Shown here one piece after another: positions 7,698-18,400 of a stretch of DNA of 64,000 bases. Under the pieces are notes generated by a model. That model was not told the origin of the DNA, ran no database searches, and saw only the letters and a program-made list of their open reading frames with translations. Source of the stretch: Bifidobacterium colobi (GTDB lineage Bacteria > Actinomycetota > Actinomycetes > Actinomycetales > Bifidobacteriaceae); the NCBI RefSeq assembly GCF_018555455.1, contig NZ_JAFEJU010000002.1, positions 1-64,000 on the forward strand, read 5' to 3'. The translations under genes were made by a program, and so were the position numbers. How positions within the stretch are numbered: the stretch's first letter is position 1; the number at the start of each line of letters is the position of its first letter.

Positions 7698-9354
7698 CAT
7701 CATGGATTCGCCTGCTGTTAAAGCCGTGCAGGCTGCCGCTGCGGCTGGAACCTCGGTGTCTCCGGCATCGGCAGGCGCGGCGTCCAATGCCGCTTCGCAG
7801 CCCTCCGGCCACCAGCCATTGCGCGCAGCTGTGGTACGCGCCGCCGAATTGGCTCGTGCAGCCGAAGATCGCGCCCGCGACAAGCAGCACGCCAAAGGCA
7901 AGAAAACCGCGCGCGAACGCCTCGACCTGCTGTTCGACACCGGCTCCTTCGAGGAAATCGGCCGATTCCAAGGCGGCAACATCGCCGGCGGCAATGCCGG
8001 AGCCGCGGTCATCACCGGATTCGGACTCGTCTACGGGCGCAAGGTCGCCGTCTACGCGCAGGACTTCTCCGTCAAAGGCGGCACCTTGGGTACCGCGGAG
8101 GGTGAGAAGATCTGCCGGCTGATGGACATGGCCATCGACCTCAAAGTGCCAATCGTAGCCATCGTGGACTCCGGCGGCGCCCGTATCCAGGAAGGTGTGG
8201 CCGCGCTCACCCAGTACGGTCGAATCTTCCGCAAAACCTGTGAAGCCAGCGGATTCGTACCGCAGCTGAGCTTGATTCTGGGACCCTGCGCCGGCGGTGC
8301 CGTCTACTGCCCGGCCCTGACCGACCTCATCATCATGACCCGCGAGAACTCGAACATGTTCGTCACCGGGCCGGACGTGGTCAAGGCGGCCACCGGTGAA
8401 ACCATTTCGATGGCAGACCTCGGCGGCGGCGAAGTGCATAACAAGGTCTCCGGTGTGGCTCACTACCTCGGCGAAGATGAATCCGATGCCATCGACTACG
8501 CGCGCACCGTGCTCGCCTACCTGCCATCCAACTCGGAAAGCCAGCCGCCGGTCTACGCGTACGCCGCCACCCGCGCCGAACGCGACACCGCCAAGCGACT
8601 CGCCACCATCGTGCCCGCCAACGAACGCCAGCCTTACGACATGCTCGACGTGATCCGCTGCATCACCGACTACGGCGAATTCGTGCAGGTCCAGGAGCTC
8701 TTCGGCGCTTCCGCGCTCGTGGGCTTCGCCTGCATCGAAGGCAAGCCGGTGGGCATTGTGGCGAACCAGCCGAACGTACGCGCCGGCATCCTCGACGTGG
8801 ATTCCTCGGAAAAAGTCGCCCGATTCGTGCGCTTGTGCGATGCCTTCAACCTGCCGGTGATCACGCTCGTGGACGTGCCCGGATACAAACCCGGCTCCGA
8901 TCAAGAGCACGCCGGCATCATTCGCCGCGGCGCCAAAGTGATCTACGCCTACGCCAACGCGCAAGTGCCACTGGTCACCGTAGTGCTGCGCAAGGCATTC
9001 GGCGGCGCCTACATCGTCATGGGTTCCAAGGCCATCGGCGCCGACCTGAACTTCGCTTGGCCGAGCTCGCAGATTGCAGTGCTTGGCGCAGCTGGCGCGG
9101 TGAACATCATCCACCGTCATGATCTGGCCAAAGCCAAAGCCGCGGGACTTGATGTAGAAGCGCTGAGAGCCAAATACATCAAGGACTACGAAACCAGCAC
9201 GGTCAACGCGAACCTCTCGCTCGAAATCGGACAGATTGACGCGATGATCGACCCCGAACAAACTCGCGAAGTCATCATCGAATCACTGAGCACACTGGCC
9301 ACCAAGCGTCGCGTGAAACATACGACCAAGCACCACGGCAACCAGCCGCTGTGA
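7690..9354 (+). CDS. acyl-CoA carboxylase beta subunit (carboxyltransferase)
   Basis: 554 aa. It transfers the carboxyl group from carboxybiotin to acetyl- or propionyl-CoA. After about 35 Ala/Ser-rich residues come the RARDKQHAKGKKTARERLDL start typical of AccD/PccB, the N-half oxyanion region GGARIQEGV and GPCAGGAVY, and the C-half GGAYIVMGSKAIGADL. ATG 7690 overlaps the alpha-subunit stop (TGA 7695-7697); a second ATG at 7702 is possible. The window shows no other carboxyltransferase gene, so this pair probably makes malonyl-CoA for the FAS encoded next. Substrate preference cannot be read from sequence alone. Confidence 0.93.
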   Translation: MTDIMDSPAVKAVQAAAAAGTSVSPASAGAASNAASQPSGHQPLRAAVVRAAELARAAEDRARDKQHAKGKKTARERLDLLFDTGSFEEIGRFQGGNIAGGNAGAAVITGFGLVYGRKVAVYAQDFSVKGGTLGTAEGEKICRLMDMAIDLKVPIVAIVDSGGARIQEGVAALTQYGRIFRKTCEASGFVPQLSLILGPCAGGAVYCPALTDLIIMTRENSNMFVTGPDVVKAATGETISMADLGGGEVHNKVSGVAHYLGEDESDAIDYARTVLAYLPSNSESQPPVYAYAATRAERDTAKRLATIVPANERQPYDMLDVIRCITDYGEFVQVQELFGASALVGFACIEGKPVGIVANQPNVRAGILDVDSSEKVARFVRLCDAFNLPVITLVDVPGYKPGSDQEHAGIIRRGAKVIYAYANAQVPLVTVVLRKAFGGAYIVMGSKAIGADLNFAWPSSQIAVLGAAGAVNIIHRHDLAKAKAAGLDVEALRAKYIKDYETSTVNANLSLEIGQIDAMIDPEQTREVIIESLSTLATKRRVKHTTKHHGNQPL

Positions 9355-9361
9355 CTTGCAT

Positions 9362-9404
9362 CGGGCAGGTTGCAGCCCGGTGGGTTGTCGACTGAACTGA
9401 CAAC
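9362..9404. promoter_or_regulatory. two small hairpins in front of fas
   Basis: CGGGC/GCCCG (9362-9379) and GTTGTC/GACAAC (9384-9404) lie between the carboxyltransferase and fas genes. They may be a weak terminator or a control site; there is no clear T run. Confidence 0.35.
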
Positions 9405-9460
9405 GCCATCCATATAACACAACTTTGTAAGACGCCAACTCAACACAAGTAAGGAAAGTA

Positions 9461-12400
9461 ATGACCACCTTCTTCCTCAATCGCCTGGCCGCCGAGCCGC
9501 ACGCGCTCGCCTTTGCCGGACAGTCCACCCCGTGGCCGGTTACGCTCGCCGATCAGACCACCGATCCCAGCCTTGCCGACGCACTGCACGCTCACGCCGA
9601 AGCCGCCAGCCGACTGCTGACCCCAGTCGCCGCAGATCTGCTGGCTACCACCGGTCGCCCGGTCGATCTGTTCGGTTTCACGCCGAACCCGGCCAAACTC
9701 GGTGCCGCAGCCGATGCCTCTGCCTCCGTGGAAGGCATTGCGCTGACCCAGCTGGGCGCACTGCTCGACCTTGAACACCTTGGCTATGCACTGTCCGCAG
9801 CACATCCAGTCGCCGTGCTCGGCCATTCGCAGGGCGTGCTCGCCGTGCACATGGCACGCGCCATCGAAGAAGCCGGTTCCGTTGAGTCTGCCGCCGAAGC
9901 GCTGGATGAAATCCTGGCTATTGCAGCGTTGATTGGTGCCGCCGGCACCCGCCGCGTGCGTGCGCTTGGACTTGCCGCCAAGTACGGTGAGGCCAGCCCA
10001 ATGCTCTCCGTCAAGGGCGCCAACAAAGCGCAGGTCGAGGCACTGATCGCACGCGTGGCTGATGGCGGGCATGCTCGCGGGCCGATTTCCATCGCCGTCA
10101 CCAACTCCGCGAACCATTATGTGCTTTCCGGCTACCCGGAGGATTTGGCCGCATTCGCTGTAGCCGCCAAGCACGAACACCAGCATCAGGCCAAGCTGCG
10201 CGAACAGAAGCTGCGCGGCGGCACCGTGTTCAACCCCATTTTGGAGTACCTTGAGGTCACCCTGCCGTTCCACTCGCCACTGATGGCTGAAGCTGTTGAA
10301 CAGACCGTGGCATGGGCTGCCGCATGCGGCTTCGATCAGGATCGCACCCGCGCGCTCGCCGAGGAAGTGCTTATCAATCACGTGGACTGGAACGCCCGCG
10401 TCAAGCATCTGCTGGAAACTGCCGAAGATCCGGCCAAGCTGTGGATTGTGGATCTGGGTCCGGGCAATACGCTCGGCAAGCTCATCGGCAACGTGGTGCA
10501 AGGCACCGGTGTCGGCGTGGTGGAAGCCACCACGTTGGCCGAACGCGCTGCACTCTCCACGCTGGAAGGCGAGCCAGAGCGCACGCAGAACTGGAAGACG
10601 TTCGCACCACGCGTGATCAGCACGCCGGCCGGCGACAAGCTGGTCACCAAGTTCTCCCGTCTCACCGGCAAGCCGCCGGTACTGTTGCCAGGCATGACGC
10701 CGACCACCGTGGAGCCTGAGATCGTGGCCGCGGCAGCCAACGCCGGCTACTGGGCTGAGCTCGCAGGCGGCGGCCAGGTGACCGCCGAAGTGTTCGACCG
10801 CCACGTGGCCGCTCTCGAGGAACAGCTTGAAGAAGGCCGCACGGTGGAATTCAATGCGATGTTCATGGACCGCTACCTGTGGAACCTGCAGTTCGGATCC
10901 TCCCGCATCGTGCCGAAGAAGCGTCAGTCTGGCGCTCCGATCGACGGTGTGGTGGTGTCCGCCGGCATCCCCGAGCTGGATGAGGCCGTGACGCTGATCA
11001 AGCAGCTGCACGCCGACGGTCTGCCGTACGTGAGCTTCAAGCCCGGCACCGTGGACCAGATTCGCCAGGTGGTGGCCATCGCCAAGGCCGTGGCTCCCGC
11101 CACCATCATGATTCAGGTGGAAGGTGGCGAGGCAGGCGGCCACCACAGTTGGGAAGCTCTGGACGACCTGCTGGCCGCCACCTATGCTGAGGTGCGTGCC
11201 TGCGAGAACCTGGTGCTCGTGGCCGGTGGCGGCATCGGCACTCCTGAGCGTGCCGCCGACTACATTTCCGGCCAGTGGGCCCGCGCCTACGGTCTGCCGG
11301 CTATGCCGGTGGATGGCGTGCTCGTAGGCACCGCCGTGATGACCGCCAAGGAAGCGCATACCAGCCCTGAAGTCAAGCAGCTGCTGGTCAAGACGCCGGG
11401 TATTGCCGGCACTTCGGCTGCTGACTCTGATGCTGCCGTGGATGTGTTCGCGCCGCAGGCCGCACACTGGGTGCCGTCCGGCAAGTCCGTGGGCGGTGTC
11501 TCCTCCGGTCTGAGCCATCTGCATGCCGATATCTATGAGCTTGAAAACGCGTCCGCCGAATGCGGCCGACTGCTCGTACGCGTTATGAAGCACCCGGAGG
11601 AGCTGGAATCCCGTCGCGAGGAAATCATTGCGGCGCTCGATAAGACCGCCAAGCCATACTTCGGCGACCTTGCTTCCATGACCTACCTCGAATGGGCGCA
11701 GCGTTTCGCTGATCTTGCCTTCCCCTGGGTGGACCCCACCTATGCCGACCGCTTCCAGCACCTGTTGGAGCGTATCGAAGCGCGCGTCAACGATACTGAT
11801 TCCGGTGCGTTCACCTCCAAGCTGTTCGCTGCCGCTGATGCCTCTGCCGAAGATGCTGCAGCAGCCGGACTGCTGACTCGCGCCGATGTGGCTGCCGACC
11901 CGTCCGCCGCACTCGCCAAGCTTGCCGAAATCTACCCGCGAACCGCCGAACTCAAGGTGGTGCCCGCCGATGTGGCATGGTTCCCGGTGCTGGTGCGCGA
12001 ATATCCGAAGCCGATGCCGTTCGTGCCGGTCATCGACAACGATCTGCTGCGCTGGTGGGGTCAGGATCAGCTCTGGCAGTCCGAGGATGCGCGTTACTCC
12101 GCTGATTCCGTGCGTGCCATCCCCGGTCCGATTTCCGTGGCTGGCATCACCACTGTGGACGAGCCGGTTGCCTCGATTCTTGGCCGATTCGAGCATGCCG
12201 CTATCGAGCGCGCCAAGGAAGCGGAAGATTCAGCTGTGTCCGAAGCCGATGATTTCGCCGCGCTCGGTGAAGCGGCTTCCGCTGAGGACTTCATCCGCAA
12301 GTCCCCGAACATCTCTTGGGTCGGCCACATCACCGATAATCCCGCCTACGGCACCGCGTTGGGCGACAAGAACTACGAGATTCGCGCATTCGATGCCGCA

Positions 12401-15400
12401 GCCGGCAAGTATGATCTCGACATTCACCTCGATACTTTCTGGGACAACGATCCGGACGGCGGCACTTCCAAGCATGCCGTGCGCGACATCGTCATTCCGC
12501 TGATTGTGAACGGTGCCGAGCCGGGCCGCGTGCCGGTCGTGGATCGTGAACGACTGATTCCGGACGTGTACGCGATGTTGGCCGCCACCGCCGGCATCGG
12601 CAACACCGCCATCACCGGCGACAAGCTCACCGCCATGCCCGAGATTGTGCCTGCTGCCGATCGAGTATTCGGCGAAGCACACACCACCTACACCCTGTCC
12701 GCCAACCTCGGTTTCGACCACGAGGCGGCCACCGGTGGCGCACTGCCAACTGATTTGCAGCCTAGCCGCATCGCTCCGGATGCGCTGGTCGGCCCGGCTT
12801 GGCCGGCGATCTACGCGGCACTCGGTTCCGTATCTGTCAACGGCTACCCGGTGATCGAAGGCCTGCTCAACGCCGTACATCTCGACCATCTCATCGAACT
12901 TGAGGTTGATGAAGCCGAGCTGCTGCGCCACGTTGGCGAAACCGTTGCCCTGACTTCCTGGGCCGAGGATTACTTCGAATCCGCTTCCGGCCGTGTGGTC
13001 ACCATCCATGTGACCCACACCGCCGCCGACGGCACGCTGCTCGCCCGCGAAACCGAACGCTTCGCCATCCGCGGCCGCGTCTACTCCGACGCGTTGCCGG
13101 CCGATGCTCCGGAATTCGGCGATGCCGCACACGATGAGATCGAGCCGACTCCTCGCCGTTTGCTCCGTCGCGTCAAGGTCACCGCTCCCGGCGACATGAC
13201 CGCATTCGCCCGTACTTCCGGCGATTTCAACCCAATCCACACCTCCACCCGTGGCGCTCGCATCTCCGGTCTGAAGGCTCCGCTCGTGCACGGTATGTGG
13301 CTGTCTGCCACCGCCCAGCACGCGGTGCAGGCCACCGACGAGAAGGGTGCGCATTACGAGATCGCCGGCTGGACCTACAACATGTACGGCATGGTTCAGC
13401 TGAACGATCAGGTGGAAATCTCCGTGGAACGCGTCGGCAAAGTGCGCCACGGTGGCATGACCCTCGAAGTCACCTGCCGTATCGACGGACAGCTGGTTTC
13501 CCGCGGCACCGCATTGGTGCGTGCACCTCGCGCCGCCTTCGTCTACCCTGGCCAGGGCATCCAGAAGCAGGGCATGGTGCTGGACGAACGCGCCAAGTCC
13601 GCAGCCGCCCGCGACGTGTGGGAGCGAGCCGACAAGCTCACCCGCTCCAAGCTCGGTTTCTCGATCATCGGTCTCGTGCGCGATAACCCGAAGGAGCTGA
13701 CCGCCAACGGCGTCACCTACCGTCACCCTGAAGGACTGCTCAACCTGACCCAGTTCACCCAGGTGGCGCTCGCCACCGTGGCCTTCGCCCAGACCGCACG
13801 TCTGCGCGAAGCCGGCGCAGATATCTGGCCCGCCTACTTCGCCGGCCATTCGCTCGGCGAATACAATGCGCTGTCCGCATTCGCTGGCGTGATTCCGCTG
13901 GAAACCGTGCTCGAACTCGTGTTCCACCGCGGCTCCACGATGCATCATCTGATCGATCGCGACGCGCAAGGCCGCTCCAACTACCGCATGGGAGCGCTGC
14001 GCCCGAACCAGTTCGGCGTTGACGACGCCCACGTGAAGGAATACGTGGAATCCGTGGCCAAGAAGAGCGGCGAATTCCTGCAGATCGTGAACTACAACCT
14101 CGCCGGCCAGCAGTACGCCATCGCCGGTACTATCGCCGGTCTTAAGGCACTGAAGGCCGATGCCGCCCGCCGAGTCGCCGAATACGGCGGCAAGCCAGCG
14201 TTCATGCTGGTGCCGGGTATCGACGTGCCGTTCCATTCCACGCTGCTTCGTAAGGGCGTGCCGGAGTTCCGCGATAAGCTCGATGCTTTGCTGCCACAGC
14301 ACATTGACTACCGTGGTCGTTTGGTGGGCCGCTACATTCCGAACCTGGTGGCTGCGCCGTTCGAAATGACCAAGGAGTTCGCAGCGAAGATCCTCGAAGT
14401 CGTACCGTCCGAACGCATTCGCGAGGCTCTGGAGAACTCGGCTGTATGGGATTCCTATGCCGCCGACGATCAGAAGCTCGGCCGACTGCTGCTGACCGAA
14501 CTGCTTTCCTGGCAGTTCGCATCCCCGGTGCGCTGGATTGAAACCCAAGCCCTGCTGTTCGGTTCGCGAGCCGATGGTGGCCTTGGCGTCGAGGAATATG
14601 TGGAAGTCGGTCTCGGCAATGCGCCGACGCTGGCCAACCTCGGTGCCAAGACGCTGCGTCTGCCCGAGTTCGCGGGCACCGACACCGTGGTCTACAACGT
14701 GGGACGCGACGAGGGTCGCGTCTATATGACTGATTCCGACTCCTTGGTGCCCGAGGATGATGATGCTGATGTGGCGGCTCCGGCTCCGGTCGAGACCGCC
14801 CCTGCCGGTGGCTCCGCCGTCGCCAAGCTTGGCTCCGGTGTTGCCGCTGCTCAGGCTCCTCTCGCTGAGGAAAACGCTGTCGCAGCTGCCTCTGTGCCGA
14901 CAGCGGATGGCTCCATCGCCGGGCTGCAATCAGGGCAGCCCGCTGACTTGCCGTTCAAGGCCTCCGACGCCATCGGCGTGCTTATGGCTTACTCCGCCAA
15001 GGTGCGCCTCGACCAGATCGGCAGCACCGACACCACCGACACTCTGACCAACGGTGTCTCCTCTCGCCGTAACCAGCTGCTTATGGACATCAGCTCCGAG
15101 CTCGGCGTGGCCAGCGTGGACGGTGCCGCCGAGGCGACGCTGGTGCAGCTCGCGCAAATCGTCAACAAGGCTGCCCCGAACTACAAGCCGTTCGGTGCTG
15201 TGCTTTCCGAAGCCCTGCGCGATCGACTGCGCTCGCTGTTCGGTGCCGCTGGCGTCAAGCAGCAGTACATTCGCGACCGTGTGACCAACGTCTGGCAGCT
15301 CGGTGAAGGTTGGGTGGCCAGCGTGCTTGCCGCGCTGTTGCTCGACACCCGTGAAGGTGCCAGCTCCCGCGGCGGCGACCTGGCCAAGCTGCCGACCGCA

Positions 15401-18400
15401 GCTGTGCAGTCCAAGGCTGAAGCCGATAAGCTCATCGACGCCGCCGTGCAGGCCGTTGCCCAGCTCAAGGGTGTTTCGGTTGCCTTGCCGTCCGCAGGTG
15501 GTGCAGCCGGTGGTGCCGTGGTGGATTCCGCTGCCCTCGACGCGTTCGCCGAGAAGGTCACCGGTTCCAACGGTGTACTCGCCGCCACTGCCCGCTTTGT
15601 GCTGAACGAGCTCGGCGTTGCCGCTCCGGTACCGGAGGAGGGTGACGACGAAAACGCTGCCGTAGTGGCCGCCGTCGAAGCCGAACTTGGCTCCGATTGG
15701 CCGAAGCAGGTCGAACCGCGCTTCGATGCGAACAAGGCCATCCTCTTTGATGATCGTTGGGCATCCGCTCGTGAGGATCTGGCTCGTGCCTACTACAACC
15801 ACGATGCTGCTGCTTTGGCGGGCAGCTTCGTCGGCCTCGGCAAGACCATCGCCGACGAAGCTCAGTGGTTTGCTGAGCAGCTCTCGACTGAGACCTCTTC
15901 TAGCCTCAAAGTCGCATTCGCTCGCATCGCATCCGAGGCCCTCGAATCGGTCACTTCCGACGCTGCCGCCTCCCGCTTTGCGAACGACATCGCCATCGTG
16001 ACCGGCGTGAGCCCGAACTCCATCGCCGCACAGGTGGTCGAAGGCCTGCTTGCCGGCGGTGCCACCGTGGTGGCCACCTCGCACAGCTTCAAGCCATCCG
16101 TCAAGGCATGGGCCAAGCAGGCATACCGTGAGCATGCCACCGGTAACGCCAAGCTGTGGCTGGTTCCGGCCAACCTCTCCAGCTACCGCGATGTGGATGC
16201 GCTGGTCGACTGGGTGGGCCACGAGCAGAAGAAGACCTCCGGTGCCACCACGACCATCCTGAAGCCTGCGTGGGAACCGACCCTGTTCTTCCCGTTCGCC
16301 GCTCCGCCGGTGCATGGCACGCTGGCCGATGCCGGCGATCTGTTCGAATCTCAGGCGCGACTCATGCTCTGGGGTGTGGAACGCGCGATTGCTGGTCTGT
16401 CCAAGATTGGTGCCGACACCAACGTGCAGCACAAGCTGCATGTGGTGCTGCCCGGTTCCCCGAACCGTGGCGTCTTTGGTGGTGACGGTGCGTATGGCGA
16501 AGTCAAGTCCGCTTTCGATGCCGTGGTGAACCGTGCCCGTGCCGAGCGCGATGCCTGGTCTGGCCGCGTGACCTTCGCCCATCCGAAGATCGGCTGGGTG
16601 CGTGGCACTGGCCTGATGGGCGGTAACGATCCGCTGGTCAACGTGGTGGAGCGTCATGGCATCCACACCTATTCCACCGCGCAGATCGCAGCCAAGCTGC
16701 TCGACCTGTGCACTGCGGAATCGCGCGCGGAAGCCGTCAAGGCTCCGCTCGACGTGGACCTGACCGGTGGCCTCGGCTCCGAGCCCATCGACATCAAGGC
16801 CCTGCGTGCGGAGGCTGAGGCAGAAGCTGAGGCAGATGCGCAGACAGCTCCTTCGTCAGAGGAAGCCAAGGAGCAGAGTAGTGAATCCAGTGCCGCAGGC
16901 TCCGTTTCCGCCGCATCCCTCAAGGCCCTGCCTACGCCAATCGTCACCAAGCAAGCTGCAGTCAACCTTGCCGACTGGCAGGGCGTCACCGCCAAGCCGG
17001 AAGACGAAATCGTCATCGTATCCATTGGCGAACTTGGTCCGTGGGGTTCCGGCCGCACCCGTGCCGAAGCCGAACTTGGCATCCATTCGGATGGCGAAGT
17101 CGACCTGAGCGCCGGCGCAGTGCTCGAGCTGGCCTGGAACATGGGCCTGCTCACTTGGCAGGACAGCCCGAAGCCAGGCTGGTACGACACCGACGGCAAC
17201 CTGGTGCCCGAAGAGGATATCGCCGAACGCTACCACGACGAGGTTGTGGCCCGCTCCGGTATCCGTCCGTTCGAGGAGGGCATGGGCAACGACTACAAGG
17301 ACGGTGCCGACGAGGAGGAAGCCGAGGTCTTCCTGGACCACGATGTCACCTTCTCTGTGCCGAGCCGCGAAGTCGCCGAGGAATACGTCAAGCTGGATGC
17401 CAAGCACACCACCATCGCACCGGACGCCGAATCCGGCGAATGGAATGTGACGCGTCACGCCGGCTCGATGATCCGCGTGCCGCGTCGCGCCACCATGACC
17501 CGCACGGTCGGCGGCCAGTTCCCGAAGGGCTTCGATCCGACCCGCTGGGGTATTCCGGCATCGATGGTCGGCGACGTGGACAAGATCGCACTGTGGAACA
17601 TCGTCACCACCGTGGATGCCTACCTGAACGCAGGCTTCACCCCGGCCGAAATCCTACAGTCGATTCACCCGTCGCTGATCGCGTCCACGCAGGGCACCGG
17701 CTTCGGCGGCATGGCCTCGATGCGCAAGCTGTACCTTGACCGCTTCCTGAACCACGAGATTCCGACCGACATCCTGCAGGAAGCCCTGCCGAATGTGGTG
17801 GCCGCGCACGTGATGCAGTCCTACATCGGTGGCTACGGCAACATGATTCAGCCGGTTTCCGCCTGCGCCACCGCTGCCGTCTCCCTCGAGGAAGGCGTCG
17901 ATAAGATTGCGCTCGGCAAGGCCGACTTCGTGGTCACTGGTGCAATCGACGACATCGGCGTGGAATCCGTGATTGGCTTCGGCAACATGAACGCCACCGC
18001 CAACTCCGCCGAAATGTACGGCAAGGGCATCGATGCACGCTTCTTCTCCCGTGCGAACGACCGTCGCCGCGGCGGCTTCCTGGAATCCCAGGGTGGCGGC
18101 ACGATCTTGGTGACCCGAGGCGATATCGCAGAACAGCTCGGCCTGCCGGTCGCGGCCGTGGTCGGCTTCATCCACAGCTATGCGGATGGCGCACACACCT
18201 CGATTCCGGCTCCGGGCCTCGGCGCTTTGGCGGCGGGCCTCGGCGGACGCAAGTCCAAGCTGGTGCGCGATCTGGCCGCGTTGGGCGTCTCCGCCGATGA
18301 CATCGCCGTGGTCTCCAAGCACGACACCTCCACGAATGCCAACGATCCGAACGAATCCGAGCTGCACAACACGCTGGCCCACGCGATTGGGCGTACGGAC

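Noticed and set aside
9440..14929. Long minus-strand open frames opposite fas (918 and 899 codons)
   Set aside because: High GC makes long antisense frames common; they are rich in His, Gly and Arg without domains.
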